A DNA stretch of 64,000 nt from Hyphomicrobiales bacterium (GTDB taxonomy: Bacteria > Pseudomonadota > Alphaproteobacteria > Rhizobiales > Rhizobiaceae). The notes beneath the pieces were generated by a model. That model made no database searches and was not told the DNA's origin. It saw only the letters and a program-made list of their open reading frames with translations. Shown here in pieces: positions 37,445 through 47,463 of the stretch. Numbering within the stretch: position 1 is the stretch's first letter; each line of letters begins with the position of its first letter. Position numbers and translations under genes: made by a program. The stretch is from positions 62,001 to 126,000 of the forward strand of contig UCEZ01000047.1 in assembly GCA_900471525.1 (NCBI GenBank), in the 5' to 3' direction.

Positions 37445-39085
37445 TCAGTGCATGTCCATCTGCTGCTTGTAGCGCTCGTAGTCGTAAGGCAGGATCGTCT
37501 GGCGCTCGATCATCCGGTGCACGCGGGGTGCGGCATCACCCCGATGCAGGGCGAGAAGACGGTCGCCGATCTCCGCGTCGGCCTGCGTGCGGCGCTGGTT
37601 GTGGCGGACATATTCCACCCAGGTCGGCACGTGATAAGTCTCCGTCCAAACCGTCGGGTTTTCCAGATCGCGCATCAGGCCCCATTGCCCCGCCCCATCC
37701 CTGATCCGGATGCGGCGGCGCTCTGCCATGGCGGTGAGGAAGTCCGGCACATCGTCGTCTGCGATCTCGTAGTCGATCATCACGACGATCGGTCCGCTGC
37801 GGGGTTTAAGGTCGAGCTTCAACAGAGGCTCGGAAAAGCGGTTGAGCGGATCGAGATTGAGCGACTGGAACTCCGGTAGCGGCAGTCTCAACCCGATGAC
37901 GGCGCCGACGACCATCAGAAGCGCCGACACGATCAGAGCATTGGCCGGGCCGTGGGCTTCGGCCAGCTGACCCCACATCCAGCTGCCTGCCGCGATGCCG
38001 CCAAAGGTCGTGGTCTGGTAGAGCGATAGCGCCCGCCCGACGACCCAGCGTGGCGTCGAGAGCTGCACCGTCGTGTTGAACAGCGACAGCGCCAGTACCC
38101 AGCCGGCACCAGACAAAAGAAGCGCCAGGCTCGTCAGCCAACCATAGGGGCTGACGGCTGTGACAAGCGCACTGACAGAAAAGCCCGCAAAGGCGATGCG
38201 GACGATCCACTCGCTGGAGAGATGTTCGCGCAGTCGGGCGCTCAGAAGCGCGCCGCCGATGGCGCCGAGGCCGAAGGCGCCGAGCATGATGCCGTAGGTG
38301 AGCGGCCCCCCAGCGACGAGATCGCGGGCAACCAGAGGCAGAAGTGCCAAGATGGCGCTGGCCGACAGGCCGAAGACGAAGCCGCGAAACAGCACCTTGC
38401 CGATATTGGGCGACATGGCGACATAGCGAAGGCCCGCCGAAATCGCCCGGCCCATCGATTCACGCGGCAGCTTGCTCAGCGTCACCTCGCGGCGCCAGCG
38501 GACGAGCGCAAAGAGGATGGCGAAATAGCTGAGCGTATTGGCGGCAAATGCCGCAGCTGCGCCTGCCGCGGCGACGATGACCCCGCCAATCGCCGGGCCG
38601 ACCGAGCGGGTGATGTTGAAGCCCATGCTGTTCAGGGCGACCGCTGCGGGAAGCACGTCGCGTGGCACCATGTCCCCGACGGAGGCCTGCCAGGACGGAT
38701 TGTTGAGCGCCGTGCCGCAGCCGATGAGAAACGTGAAAAACAGAAGCAGCCACGGCGTGATGAAGCCGAAATAGGCGCAGACCGTCAGAAGTGCGGAGAC
38801 ACCAAGCATGAAACACTGGGCGATCAGCATGATGCGCCGCCGGTCGAAATTGTCCGCCAAAGCGCCCGAGACCAGAGAGAACAGCATGATCGGCAGCGAG
38901 GTCGAGGCCTGCACCAGCGCCACCATGTTCACCGACGACGTGATGGACGTCATCATCCAGGCAGCGCCCACCGCCTGGACGAGACCGCCGAAGTTGGACG
39001 CGAGGCTTGCAACCCATATGACGCGGAAGGTGTCGTGCTTGAACGGCGCCAGTGGCGATAGTCGATGCGGCAAAGCGCTTCCCAC
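37445..39085 (-). CDS. MFS exporter (EntS-like, MFS_3) with C-terminal extension
   Basis: A 546-residue major facilitator of the MFS_3/DUF894 group with about twelve hydrophobic segments. They start at FRVIWVASLASNFGGLVQAVG and include the loop motif GALADNFDRRR. The last 130 residues form a soluble, charged domain (VMIDYEIADDDVPDFLTAMAE onward) that recurs in this subfamily and looks like an antibiotic-monooxygenase-type fold. No good ATG exists at the N-terminus: a GTG at 39085 or a TTG at 39073 (after AGGGTGGG) are the likely starts, while the ATG at 39229 adds a non-family extension. The substrate is unknown; relatives export siderophores or drugs. Confidence 0.82.
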   Translation of the reverse strand: MGSALPHRLSPLAPFKHDTFRVIWVASLASNFGGLVQAVGAAWMMTSITSSVNMVALVQASTSLPIMLFSLVSGALADNFDRRRIMLIAQCFMLGVSALLTVCAYFGFITPWLLLFFTFLIGCGTALNNPSWQASVGDMVPRDVLPAAVALNSMGFNITRSVGPAIGGVIVAAAGAAAAFAANTLSYFAILFALVRWRREVTLSKLPRESMGRAISAGLRYVAMSPNIGKVLFRGFVFGLSASAILALLPLVARDLVAGGPLTYGIMLGAFGLGAIGGALLSARLREHLSSEWIVRIAFAGFSVSALVTAVSPYGWLTSLALLLSGAGWVLALSLFNTTVQLSTPRWVVGRALSLYQTTTFGGIAAGSWMWGQLAEAHGPANALIVSALLMVVGAVIGLRLPLPEFQSLNLDPLNRFSEPLLKLDLKPRSGPIVVMIDYEIADDDVPDFLTAMAERRRIRIRDGAGQWGLMRDLENPTVWTETYHVPTWVEYVRHNQRRTQADAEIGDRLLALHRGDAAPRVHRMIERQTILPYDYERYKQQMDMH

Positions 39086-39223
39086 CCTGTCTGTCTTTGA
39101 ATCGTCTTGTGATGCCCAATCTAGGCGAGATGATCTGCCGGGCAAGCAAAAGCGCTGGCCTTGGCATGATTTTGCCACTTCAACCACCACATCCAGGTTT
39201 TGTGGGCCTGGCAGCGGGATATC

Positions 39224-39252
39224 TTGCATTTGCGGATAATCGAGCGTATATG
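39224..39252 (+). promoter_or_regulatory. Sigma-70-type promoter of the rimP-nusA-infB operon
   Basis: TTGCAT, a 17-base spacer, then TATATG resembles a housekeeping promoter. It would start transcription near 39259, upstream of the leader terminator and rimP. The call is from hexamer and spacing match only. Confidence 0.55.
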
Positions 39253-39280
39253 AGCCTCAAATTCTTGATCGGTTGATGAA

Positions 39281-39310
39281 GAGTGGGCCCGTCAGGACCC
39301 GCTCTTTTTT
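39281..39310 (+). terminator. Leader terminator/attenuator before rimP
   Basis: The stem GAGTGGG / CCCGCTC (one G-T pair) has a 10-base loop and is followed directly by six T (39305-39310). It stands between the promoter and the TTG start of rimP, so transcripts must read through it to express the operon. NusA, encoded in the operon, could modulate this. Confidence 0.75.
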
Positions 39311-39338
39311 ATTACCCGATGTTTTGGGAGAGCATCGT

Positions 39339-39956
39339 TTGTCCGATACGACAACGGCAGAAAATACACAGGAACCGCGGCTGATCACCGAGACCGGGAT
39401 CGACCGGCGCATCGCCGACATCATCGAGCCGGTGCTTGTTCCGATGGGATACCAGCTGGTGCGCGTCCGCCTCTCGTCACAGAACGGCGCGACGCTGCAG
39501 ATCATGGCCGAGCGCCTCGACGGCACGATGACCGTGGAAGATTGCGAAGCGATCTCGACGGCGATTTCGCCGGTGCTCGATGTGGAAGATCCGGTCGAGA
39601 AGGCGTATCATCTTGAGGTATCGTCGCCCGGCATCGACCGCCCGATGGTGCGCAAGTCGGATTTCAGCCGCTGGGCCGGCCACCTGATCAAGTGCGAGAC
39701 CTCGATCCTGGTCGACAACCGCAAGCGTTTCCGCGGCAAGATCGTGTCAGCCGACGACGAGGGTTTCACGATCGAACGCGATCAGCCGGCTTACGGCGAA
39801 GAGCCGCGCGTGGTCATCCCCTTCACGGCGCTGGCCGAGGGCAGGCTGATCCTGACGGACGACCTGATCCGCGACGCGCTGACAGCAGACAAGAAGGCGA
39901 AGGCAGCCCAGGCGGCCAACGAAAACTTCGAAGACGAAGATTCGCCGATCAATTGA
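39339..39956 (+). CDS. rimP: Ribosome maturation factor RimP
   Basis: A 205-residue 30S subunit maturation factor. The family core [20 protein letters not shown] is clear, with the N-terminal alpha/beta domain before it and an Sm-like C-terminal domain after it. The start is proposed as TTG at 39339 because GGGAGAG lies upstream and the preceding bases form the leader terminator; an ATG in frame at 39273 would put the terminator inside the gene. It is the first gene of the conserved rimP-nusA-ylxR-infB operon. Confidence 0.93.
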   Translation: MSDTTTAENTQEPRLITETGIDRRIADIIEPVLVPMGYQLVRVRLSSQNGATLQIMAERLDGTMTVEDCEAISTAISPVLDVEDPVEKAYHLEVSSPGIDRPMVRKSDFSRWAGHLIKCETSILVDNRKRFRGKIVSADDEGFTIERDQPAYGEEPRVVIPFTALAEGRLILTDDLIRDALTADKKAKAAQAANENFEDEDSPIN

Positions 39957-40014
39957 GTTTATGGGCGCGGGACGCCTCGATGCGAGGCCCCGGCAATCAG
40001 ACGGAGACTTTAAT

Positions 40015-41622
40015 ATGGCAGTGAGTGCTAACCGGCTCGAACTTCTGCAGATCGCGGATGCCGTCGCGCGCGAAAAAGTGATCGACCGCGAAATCGTTCT
40101 GGCCGCCATGGCCGACGCGATCCAGAAGGCGGCCCGCTCGCGCTACGGTTCAGAGAGCAACATCCGCGCCGACATCAATTCCAAGACCGGCGAAATCCGG
40201 CTTCAGCGCCTGCTCGAAGTCGTCGAGGTTGCCGAAGATTACTCGACGCAGATCCCGCTGGAGCTTGCCCGCGACCGCAACCCGGACGCCATTCTCGGCG
40301 ACTTCATCGCCGATCCGCTGCCGCCGATGGATTTCGGCCGCATCGCCGCCCAGTCCGCCAAGCAGGTCATCGTCCAGAAGGTGCGCGAAGCCGAGCGGGA
40401 CCGCCAGTTCGACGAATTCAAGGATCGCATCGGCGAGATCGTCAACGGCACGGTCAAGCGCGTCGAATACGGTAACGTCATCGTCGACCTCGGCCGCGGC
40501 GAAGGCATCATCCGCCGCGACGAAATGATCCCGCGTGAGAACATGCGCTATGGCGATCGCGTTCGTTCGTACGTATATGATGTCCGTCGCGAACAGCGCG
40601 GCCCGCAGATCTTCCTGTCGCGTACCCATCCGCAGTTCATGGTGAAGCTGTTCACCATGGAAGTTCCGGAAATCTACGACGGCATCATCCAGATCCGCTC
40701 GGTCGCCCGCGACCCCGGCTCGCGCGCCAAGATCGCCGTGATCTCGAACGACAGTTCGATCGATCCGGTCGGCGCCTGCGTCGGTATGCGCGGTTCGCGC
40801 GTCCAGGCCGTTGTGGGCGAGTTGCAAGGCGAGAAGATCGACATCATTCCGTGGTCGCAGGATCCGGCGTCGTTCATCGTCAATGCGCTGCAGCCGGCGG
40901 AAGTGTCCAAGGTCGTTCTCGACGAAGACGCGGAACGCATCGAAGTCGTGGTCCCGGACGAGCAGCTGTCGCTGGCCATCGGTCGCCGCGGCCAGAACGT
41001 CCGCCTCGCATCGCAGCTGACCGGCTGGGATATCGACATCATGACGGAAGCGGAAGAATCCGAGCGTCGTCAGAAGGAATTCAACGAGCGCACCAACCTG
41101 TTCATGGAAGCGCTCGACGTCGACGAAATGGTCGGCCAGGTTCTGGCATCGGAAGGTTTCGCAGCCGTCGAAGAGCTCGCCTATGTCGAGCTTGACGAAA
41201 TTGCCTCGATCGAAGGCTTCGACGAGGACACGGCGAGCGAACTGCAGACCCGCGCCCGCGAGTATCTCGAGCGCCTGGAAGCCGAGATGGACGCCAAGCG
41301 CGTTGCACTCGGCGTATCCGACGAGTTGCGCTCGATCAACGGCATGACGGGCCAGATGCTGGTGGCGCTGGGCGAAGACGGTATCAAGACGATGGAAGAC
41401 TTCGCAGGCTGCGCCTCGGACGATCTCGTCGGTTGGTCGGAACGCAAGGACGGCGAAACGAAGAAGTTCGAAGGCTTGTTCTCCAAGCTTGAGGTTTCGC
41501 GCGTCGAAGCCGAACGCATGGTTCTGCAGGCGCGCCTCGCTGCCGGCTGGATCACGGAAGAAGACCTGGCGCGCGAAGAAGAAGCGCTCGAAGTCGTGGA
41601 AGGCGCGGAACAGGACGCCTGA
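40015..41622 (+). CDS. nusA: Transcription termination/antitermination protein NusA
   Basis: A 535-residue RNA polymerase-binding factor. The order is an N-terminal RNAP-binding domain (1-130), S1 (about 135-200, [20 protein letters not shown]), two KH domains ([18 protein letters not shown] and [18 protein letters not shown]), then acidic helix-hairpin-helix repeats at the C-terminus, as usual in proteobacteria. The ATG at 40015 follows GGAGACTTTAAT. The product can act on the leader terminator of its own operon. Confidence 0.96.
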   Translation: MAVSANRLELLQIADAVAREKVIDREIVLAAMADAIQKAARSRYGSESNIRADINSKTGEIRLQRLLEVVEVAEDYSTQIPLELARDRNPDAILGDFIADPLPPMDFGRIAAQSAKQVIVQKVREAERDRQFDEFKDRIGEIVNGTVKRVEYGNVIVDLGRGEGIIRRDEMIPRENMRYGDRVRSYVYDVRREQRGPQIFLSRTHPQFMVKLFTMEVPEIYDGIIQIRSVARDPGSRAKIAVISNDSSIDPVGACVGMRGSRVQAVVGELQGEKIDIIPWSQDPASFIVNALQPAEVSKVVLDEDAERIEVVVPDEQLSLAIGRRGQNVRLASQLTGWDIDIMTEAEESERRQKEFNERTNLFMEALDVDEMVGQVLASEGFAAVEELAYVELDEIASIEGFDEDTASELQTRAREYLERLEAEMDAKRVALGVSDELRSINGMTGQMLVALGEDGIKTMEDFAGCASDDLVGWSERKDGETKKFEGLFSKLEVSRVEAERMVLQARLAAGWITEEDLAREEEALEVVEGAEQDA

Positions 41623-41675
41623 CAAGGGCGTTGCTGATCGTGATACGGACTTGATGATGCTGCTTGAAAACCGCC

Positions 41676-42362
41676 ATGCTGGTTGAAGACAAGGACCCTG
41701 TCGGGGACATTGATGGTGAAGCAGTGAACGGCCGCATGTGCATCGTGACACGGCAGAGCGGGACGCCGGAAACGCTGATCCGCTTTGTCGCCGGCCCTGA
41801 CGGCCGGGTGGTGCCTGATCTGAAGAAGCAGCTGCCGGGCCGTGGCTGCTGGGTGACGGCGGAACGGGCGGTGCTTGAAAAGGCAATTGCGAAGAAGCTG
41901 TTTGCCCGTGGCCTGAAGAAGGCCGATGTGACGGCGGGACAAGAGCTTGCCGACGAGGTGGACCGGCTCTTGTCGATGCAGCTCGCAGGCATGATGAACA
42001 TGGCGCGCAAGGCTGCGCAGTTCATCAGCGGCGCCTCGAAAGTCGAACAGGCCGTACGTGGCCTCGCGGCGCTTGCCACCTTCCATGCGGTGGATGCCGC
42101 AGCGGACGGTGTGCGCAAGATTGACCAGGCGCGCAAGGCGATGAGCTTTGTTGCCGATGACGGACAGGAAATACCCTCCTTCCGCTTCTTCACCGAAGCG
42201 GAAATGGAAGGGCTTTTAGGCCAGAATGCTTTTATCCATGCTTGCGCGCTTGCAGGGCAGGCGGGTGAGGGTGTAGTGAAGCGCGCAAACATGCTCGAAA
42301 GATATCGGGGAACCGTCCCCGCTCGAGCCGTTGGCGCCTCTACTGGCTTGCCGACACAATGA
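41676..42362 (+). CDS. YlxR-type RNA-binding protein with L7Ae-like C-terminal domain
   Basis: A 228-residue protein between nusA and infB. The N-terminal DUF448/YlxR domain has the motifs RMCIVTRQ and LPGRGCWVTAERAVLEKAI. The second half resembles the L7Ae/YlxQ fold (MNMARKAAQFISGASKVEQAV) seen in alphaproteobacterial fusions. A low-complexity tail ends the protein. The start is uncertain: ATG at 41676 or an in-frame TTG at 41664, neither with a strong ribosome-binding site. It probably binds RNA in ribosome assembly or transcription. Confidence 0.88.
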   Translation: MLVEDKDPVGDIDGEAVNGRMCIVTRQSGTPETLIRFVAGPDGRVVPDLKKQLPGRGCWVTAERAVLEKAIAKKLFARGLKKADVTAGQELADEVDRLLSMQLAGMMNMARKAAQFISGASKVEQAVRGLAALATFHAVDAAADGVRKIDQARKAMSFVADDGQEIPSFRFFTEAEMEGLLGQNAFIHACALAGQAGEGVVKRANMLERYRGTVPARAVGASTGLPTQ

Positions 42363-42466
42363 CGCGGGTCACCGGCGCAGGCCGGAAAAACCGCGATTGT
42401 ATATATGAAATCGAACGACGGGGTCTGGTGATACGCATCCGGCCCTGATCTTAGGAACGGAACGGA

Positions 42467-45157
42467 ATGACCGACAACAACGACGACAAGACATTCGGCG
42501 GAGCCAAGAAGACGCTGACCCTGAAGCCCTCCGGGGTCAGTCAGGGAACTGTTCGGCAGGACATGGGTCGTGGCCGGACGAAGGCGGTCGTGGTCGAAAC
42601 GCGCAAGCGGCGGCCGCATCGGCCGGAAGACGAGAAGCCGGTTGTTCCGATCACGCCCGCCCCCGTGGCACGCGTCGCAGAGCAGCGGCCGGCACCGGTG
42701 CAGCAGCCGTCGCGCCCTGCGCCGCAGCAACAGCAGCCGCGCCAGCAGGACAATCGCCAGCAGGACAACAACCGCCCGCGTGTCGGCGTGGTTCTCAACC
42801 AGCTGTCGGCTGGTGAGATCGACGCCCGCCGCCGTGCGCTGGCCGAAGCCCAGATCCGCGATGCGGAAGACGCAAAGCGCCGCGCCGCCGAAGAGGCACG
42901 CCGCCAGGCCGAGGAAGCCGAGCGCCTGAAGCTCGAACAGGCAGAAGCAGCCCGCCGCGCCGCGGAAGAAGCAGCCCGCACACCTGCGGAACGCGAAGCC
43001 GAGAAGGCAGCGGTCGAAGCCGCGCAGGCCGCCGAAGCCGAGGCAGCTGCCGTTGCTGTCCGCAAGGCGGAAGACCAGGCTCGCGCCCAGGCAGCAAAGC
43101 CTGCAACGACGCCTTCGACGGTGACCCCGGTACTCGGCGCCCGCCGCAAGACGGAAGCCGAAGAGGAAGAGGCCCGCCCGAACCGCGGCGCCACCGCACC
43201 GGTGCGCGGCAAGGTCGTCCGGCCGGAGCCCGCCAAGGCACCTGCCCGCCCGAAGACGGAAGAAGAACGCCGCAAGGGCAAGCTGACGCTGACGGCCGCT
43301 CTCGACGACGAAGGCAATCCGCGCGGCCGCTCGATGGCTGCGATGCGCCGCCGGCAGGAGAAATTCCGCCGCAGCCAGATGCAGGAAACCCGCGAAAAGG
43401 TTATGCGCGAAGTGATTCTTCCGGAAACCATCACCATCCAGGAACTGTCCCAGCGTATGTCCGAACGGGCCGTTGATGTCATCAAGTACCTGATGAAGGA
43501 AGGTCAGATGATGAAGCCGGGCGACGTCATCGACGCCGACCTCGCAGAACTCATCGCCGGTGAATTCGGCCATACCGTCAAGCGCGTTTCGGAATCCGAC
43601 GTCGAAGAAGGCCTGTTCAATGCCAAGGACGACGGCGAGATGCTGCCGCGCCCGCCGATCGTGACCATCATGGGTCACGTCGACCACGGCAAGACCTCGC
43701 TGCTCGACGCCATCCGCAAGACCCATGTGGTCTCGGGCGAAGCCGGTGGCATCACCCAGCATATCGGCGCCTATCAGGTGGAGCAGAACGGCAACAAGAT
43801 CACGTTCATCGACACCCCCGGCCACGCCGCGTTCACCGCGATGCGTGCCCGTGGCGCCCAGGCGACTGATATCGCGATCCTCGTGGTCGCAGCCGACGAC
43901 AGCGTCATGCCGCAGACGATCGAATCGATCAGCCACGCCAAGGCTGCCGGCGTTCCGATCATCGTGGCGATCAACAAGATCGACAAGCACGAAGCTGACC
44001 CGCAGAAGGTACGTAACCAGCTGCTGCAGCATGAAGTGTTCGTCGAAACCATGGGCGGTGAAGTGCTCGACGTCGAAGTGTCGGCCAAGACTGGCCTCGG
44101 CCTCGACAAGCTGCTCGAAGCCATCCTGCTGCAGGCCGAAATCCTCGATCTGCGCGCCGATGCGGATCGCAGTGCAGAAGGCACAGTGGTCGAAGCCCAG
44201 CTCGATCGCGGCCGCGGTGCCGTTGCCACCGTTCTCGTCCACAAGGGTACGCTGAAGCCAGGGCAGATCATCGTCGCCGGCGACCAGTGGGGCCGCGTGC
44301 GCGCGCTTGTCAACGACAAGGGCGAACACGTCAAGGAAGCGCCGCCGTCGATGCCGGTCGAGATCCTCGGTCTTTCCGGAACGCCGCAGGCGGGCGACAA
44401 GTTCGCCGTCGTCGAAAACGAAAGCCGTGCCCGCGAAATCTCCGAGTATCGTCAGCGCCTGACCCGCGACAAGGCCGTTGCCCGTGCATCGGGCCAGCGC
44501 GGTTCGCTCGAGCAGATGATGATGACGCTGCAGAACACTGGCCTCAAGGAATTTCCGCTGGTCATCAAGGGTGACGTGCAGGGCTCGATCGAAGCCATTG
44601 CCGGCGCACTCGACAAGCTGGGTACCGACGAGGTTCGTGCTCGCATCGTGCATTCGGGTGCCGGTGGCATCACCGAGTCCGACATCTCGCTGGCGGAAGC
44701 CTCGAATGCCGCGATCATCGGCTTCAACGTTCGTGCCAACTCACAGGCACGCACCGCGGCTGAGCGTGCCGGTATCGAAATCCGCTACTACAACATCATC
44801 TACGACCTGGTGGATGACGTGAAGGCAGCGATGTCCGGTCTTCTTTCGCCCGAAAGACGCGAAACCTTTCTCGGCAATGCCGAAATCCTGGAAGTGTTCA
44901 ACATCACCAAGACCGGCAAGGTCGCGGGTTGCCGCGTCATCGAAGGCAAGGTCGAACGTGGTGCGGGCGTGCGCCTGGTGCGCGACAACGTCGTCATCCA
45001 CGAAGGCAAGCTCAAGACCCTCAAGCGCTTCAAGGACGAAGTCTCCGAAGTGCCGATGGGCCAGGAATGCGGCATGGCCTTCGAGAACTACGAAGACATC
45101 CGCGCAGGCGACACGATCGAGTGCTTCCGCGTCGAGCATATCACTCGCACGCTGTAA
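42467..45157 (+). CDS. infB: Translation initiation factor IF-2
   Basis: An 896-residue IF-2. The first 300 residues are a long low-complexity Ala/Glu/Arg/Gln region including an extended charged helix ([20 protein letters not shown]). The IF2_N subdomain follows ([21 protein letters not shown]). The G domain has [12 protein letters not shown] as G1, DTPGHAAF as G3 and NKIDK as G4; the C-terminal beta-barrels bind initiator tRNA. It is the last gene of the rimP operon; rbfA, its neighbour in many bacteria, is not here. Confidence 0.97.
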   Translation: MTDNNDDKTFGGAKKTLTLKPSGVSQGTVRQDMGRGRTKAVVVETRKRRPHRPEDEKPVVPITPAPVARVAEQRPAPVQQPSRPAPQQQQPRQQDNRQQDNNRPRVGVVLNQLSAGEIDARRRALAEAQIRDAEDAKRRAAEEARRQAEEAERLKLEQAEAARRAAEEAARTPAEREAEKAAVEAAQAAEAEAAAVAVRKAEDQARAQAAKPATTPSTVTPVLGARRKTEAEEEEARPNRGATAPVRGKVVRPEPAKAPARPKTEEERRKGKLTLTAALDDEGNPRGRSMAAMRRRQEKFRRSQMQETREKVMREVILPETITIQELSQRMSERAVDVIKYLMKEGQMMKPGDVIDADLAELIAGEFGHTVKRVSESDVEEGLFNAKDDGEMLPRPPIVTIMGHVDHGKTSLLDAIRKTHVVSGEAGGITQHIGAYQVEQNGNKITFIDTPGHAAFTAMRARGAQATDIAILVVAADDSVMPQTIESISHAKAAGVPIIVAINKIDKHEADPQKVRNQLLQHEVFVETMGGEVLDVEVSAKTGLGLDKLLEAILLQAEILDLRADADRSAEGTVVEAQLDRGRGAVATVLVHKGTLKPGQIIVAGDQWGRVRALVNDKGEHVKEAPPSMPVEILGLSGTPQAGDKFAVVENESRAREISEYRQRLTRDKAVARASGQRGSLEQMMMTLQNTGLKEFPLVIKGDVQGSIEAIAGALDKLGTDEVRARIVHSGAGGITESDISLAEASNAAIIGFNVRANSQARTAAERAGIEIRYYNIIYDLVDDVKAAMSGLLSPERRETFLGNAEILEVFNITKTGKVAGCRVIEGKVERGAGVRLVRDNVVIHEGKLKTLKRFKDEVSEVPMGQECGMAFENYEDIRAGDTIECFRVEHITRTL

Positions 45158-45513
45158 TGGCTTTAGGGCTGACAAAGACACTATCCAGAATGGCGGCTTC
45201 GGCCGCCATTTTGCTGTGCGGTTCTCAAACTGCGTCAGCCGAGGTCTGTGACAAGGCTTACGATTTCGACCACGGCGATCTTGCTCCGGTGAACGCGGCG
45301 ACGGAATTTCTGTTGCTTGCAGCGGGACCGATCGTTGGATTGGTCGTCTTCTTTGTCGGCCTGGATCTCGCGACATCGAAGCCCGGCACTCTGTTCGGCC
45401 TGTCCGCTTTCCTCGGGACCATTGGCCTGTTGCCCTATTTAGCTACGCGCGACGAACAGTTCGAAACCTCTATGATAGAAGGCGGGTTGCGCAGCCCCCA
45501 ATTCCATTGTTGA
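45157..45513 (+). CDS. Hypothetical exported membrane protein downstream of infB
   Basis: A 118-residue protein with a signal peptide (SAAILLCGSQTASAEV) and two more hydrophobic segments (about 45-65 and 72-92), ending in a soluble tail with a C-terminal Cys. Its ATG overlaps the last base of the infB stop, in another frame, with no clear ribosome-binding site except the coupling. Codons 11-19 contain the GC-rich terminator hairpin of the infB operon, so much of the mRNA would end before the gene. No family is recognised. Confidence 0.55.
   Translation: MALGLTKTLSRMAASAAILLCGSQTASAEVCDKAYDFDHGDLAPVNAATEFLLLAAGPIVGLVVFFVGLDLATSKPGTLFGLSAFLGTIGLLPYLATRDEQFETSMIEGGLRSPQFHC
45189..45212 (+). terminator. 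Terminator of the rimP-infB operon, inside the next reading frame
   Basis: AATGGCGGC-TTCG-GCCGCCATT is a perfect 9-bp stem with an extra-stable TTCG loop, followed by TTTT counting the stem's last bases. It lies 32 bases after the infB stop and within codons 11-19 of the following small gene. Confidence 0.75.
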
Positions 45514-45672
45514 GCTGGTGCTTCTGGCGGCGGCGGTGATCGCGGTGATGACGGCTTTCAAAATACGATACGGAACATCATCCGCCGCCTGATCCCCCTG
45601 AAAATGGCCATGGTGGCGACAGGCGGCAGCGCCTACGATGCCGGACTAATCCGTTCGGAAGGTTTTTTTCAG

Positions 45673-46056
45673 ATGTTCGCCAATTTCCTCGCCCTCACCC
45701 TGATCAACACGTTTTCCTGGCTCGGCGGTCAGGGCTACTGCGCCTATGACTTTGCCGTGCTGGAGAGCGGCGAGGAATTGACGAACATCTCGCTGACGCT
45801 GCGGCCGCAGTTCGATCCGGAGAATACGGCGACCGGCAACACGGAATTGCCGGATGAAACCATCACTTTCGACGCGCTCGGCGGATCGTCGGTCAATGCG
45901 GGAAATACGGCCAAGATCGAGACCGATTGCAATGTGGAAGGGTTCGACATCGTCGCGGCCGCTGGTACGTCGGGCGGAGAGCCCATTGATCTGATCGCGG
46001 CGGGACGAGTTGAGATCGACGGCTACAAGCCGCTGCCCCTGAAAATCGGGGAATAG
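45673..46056 (+). CDS. Small exported protein, hypothetical (IrmA-like?)
   Basis: A 127-residue protein with a short hydrophobic N-terminus (MFANFLALTLINTFSWL) that is probably a signal or anchor. A beta-rich domain follows, with two cysteines (GYCAYDF and TDCNVEG) and the pattern FAVLESGEELTNISLTLRPQF. The fold could be of the small IrmA-like beta-sandwich type, but that is a weak resemblance from memory. The start at 45673 is chosen because GGAAGG lies nine bases upstream; ATGs at 45604 and 45610 lengthen it without a ribosome-binding site. It stands alone between infB and doxX. Confidence 0.55.
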   Translation: MFANFLALTLINTFSWLGGQGYCAYDFAVLESGEELTNISLTLRPQFDPENTATGNTELPDETITFDALGGSSVNAGNTAKIETDCNVEGFDIVAAAGTSGGEPIDLIAAGRVEIDGYKPLPLKIGE

Positions 46057-46089
46057 CGCTGCGGCCGATCGGGACCGCAGCGCCAATGG

Positions 46090-46539
46090 TTAGATTTGCC
46101 GGCCGATTTTGGCATCCACCGACTGGGAATTCGATCCGCGGATCGCGAAGAAGAAGAAGATCGCAGCCCAGAGGATCGATTTTTCTGCGCCGGCGAGACC
46201 TTCGCCCGTGACGATGCCGTGGAAATAGACCGTGACCAGCAACACGATCATCGCCGCGAAGGATGCCGGGCGGGTGAACAGGCCGATCGCGACCAGGATG
46301 CCACCGAAGAACTCCGTTGCCGACAGGAGCGGCGACCAGAAGACGCCCGGATAGAAGCCGAGGCCTTCGACCATGCCGACAGCGCCGAAGGGATTGATGA
46401 TCTTGCCGTAACCATGGGTGACGAGCAGGACGCCGGCGACGACGCGCAACAACGTTTCCGCCGTCGTATCGAGCGGCAGGTAGAACCGCTGCAGGGCGGG
46501 CAGCATGGCTGGCGGACGGGTGGATGAAATATCAGTCAT
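46090..46539 (-). CDS. DoxX family membrane protein
   Basis: A 149-residue protein with four transmembrane helices of the DoxX/YphA type. VVAGVLLVTHGYGKI with the conserved His-Gly, SATEFFGGILVAIGLFTRPAS, and two further helices are visible. The family is linked to sulfur or redox stress and quinone metabolism. GAGGAGACAAC precedes the ATG. The upstream region carries two direct repeats of ATTTTGCAACG, 30 bases apart, that may be regulator sites. Confidence 0.85.
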   Translation of the reverse strand: MTDISSTRPPAMLPALQRFYLPLDTTAETLLRVVAGVLLVTHGYGKIINPFGAVGMVEGLGFYPGVFWSPLLSATEFFGGILVAIGLFTRPASFAAMIVLLVTVYFHGIVTGEGLAGAEKSILWAAIFFFFAIRGSNSQSVDAKIGRQI

Positions 46540-46554
46540 GTTGTCTCCTCATGA

Positions 46555-46595
46555 ATTTTGCAACGCAACATTCTTTTGCTGTGGATTTTGCAACG
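46555..46595. promoter_or_regulatory. Direct repeats upstream of doxX
   Basis: ATTTTGCAACG occurs at 46555-46565 and again at 46585-46595, exactly 30 bases apart (about three helical turns, same face of the DNA). They lie 16-56 bases upstream of the doxX start. A tandem-binding regulator is a plausible reader; this is inference. Confidence 0.4.
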
Positions 46596-46727
46596 ATCAA
46601 GGGATGCCGCCCGGAAACATGATAAATTTAGTTGACAATTTCGTGAGACGTTCTTGATCGCGCGCGGTTGTGGCATACGCCGCTGATCGATAACGTCTTC
46701 TCGACTGCAATCGCCACGGAAGCCGAC

Positions 46728-47009
46728 ATGACCGAAAAGCCGCGCATCACCATCCTTTACTGCACCCAGTGCAACTGGCTGCTGCGCGCCGCCTGGATGG
46801 CGCAGGAACTGCTCTCCACCTTCGGCGACAGCCTCGGCGAAGTGGCGCTCATTCCCGGCACCGGCGGCAATTTCGAAATCCATGTCGGTGAGGCGCTGAT
46901 CTGGGAACGCAAGCGCGATGGCGGCTTTCCAGGCCCGAAGGAGTTGAAGCAGCGTGTACGCGATGTGATCGAACCGAAGCGGGATCTCGGCCACACGGAC
47001 CGGACCTGA
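46728..47009 (+). CDS. SelT/SelW/SelH (Rdx) family thioredoxin-like protein
   Basis: A 93-residue redox protein of the SelW-like family. The N-terminal strand ITILYCTQCNWLLRAAWMAQ carries a C-x-x-C active site (the Cys form of the Cys/Sec motif). FEIHVGEALIWERKRDGGFPGPKELKQ is the conserved second half. It is probably cytosolic; the partner is unknown. GGAAGCCGAC lies upstream of the ATG. It is followed after five bases by a YqaA-like membrane gene, so the two may be an operon. Confidence 0.85.
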   Translation: MTEKPRITILYCTQCNWLLRAAWMAQELLSTFGDSLGEVALIPGTGGNFEIHVGEALIWERKRDGGFPGPKELKQRVRDVIEPKRDLGHTDRT

Positions 47010-47013
47010 TGGT

Positions 47014-47451
47014 GTGACCGCAAGCCTTCTTTTCGGCGTCTTCAGCGCCGCCTTCCTCTCGGCCACGTTACTGGTCGGCATCTCCGAAGCAGCGCTGGTT
47101 CTTGCGGCCGGTCAGCCGGATGCGCGAATTTTCGAGCTTTTCCTTGCGGCAACTGCAGGCAACGTGCTTGGCGCCGTGGTCAATTTCGCGCTCGGCCGTT
47201 TTCTCCTGCGCTTCGAGCACCGCCGGTGGTTTCCCGTCAGCCCTGCCAACCGGCAACGAGCCGAGGCGCTGTTCGGACGCTACGGCCGGCCCATCCTGCT
47301 TTTCTCCTGGCTGCCGGTGATCGGCGATCCGCTGACGCTCGCGGCCGGACTGTTGCGCACGCCTCTTCTCGTCTTCCTCCTCTATGTGACGATCGGCAAG
47401 GCTGCGCGCTACGCTGTGCTGCTATGGGCGTGGAGTGCCATTGCCGGCTGA
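47014..47451 (+). CDS. YqaA/DedA-like small membrane protein
   Basis: A 145-residue protein with several hydrophobic segments. The SNARE/DedA-type features are present: the SEAALVLAAGQPD loop, NVLGAVVNFALGRFLL, the FGRYGRPILLFSWLPVIGDPLTLAAG motif with its conserved Gly-Asp-Pro, and a last helix. The start is the GTG at 47014. Members take part in membrane lipid or proton homeostasis, but this subfamily is not characterised. It ends before the terminator at 47464. Confidence 0.8.
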   Translation: MTASLLFGVFSAAFLSATLLVGISEAALVLAAGQPDARIFELFLAATAGNVLGAVVNFALGRFLLRFEHRRWFPVSPANRQRAEALFGRYGRPILLFSWLPVIGDPLTLAAGLLRTPLLVFLLYVTIGKAARYAVLLWAWSAIAG

Positions 47452-47463
47452 AACTTCGCAAAC

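Noticed and set aside
41552..44653. Open frame of 1033 codons on the - strand across nusA, ylxR and infB
   Set aside because: It is antisense to three conserved essential genes. Its translation is an Arg/His/Asp-rich mirror of their codon bias and shows no family motif.
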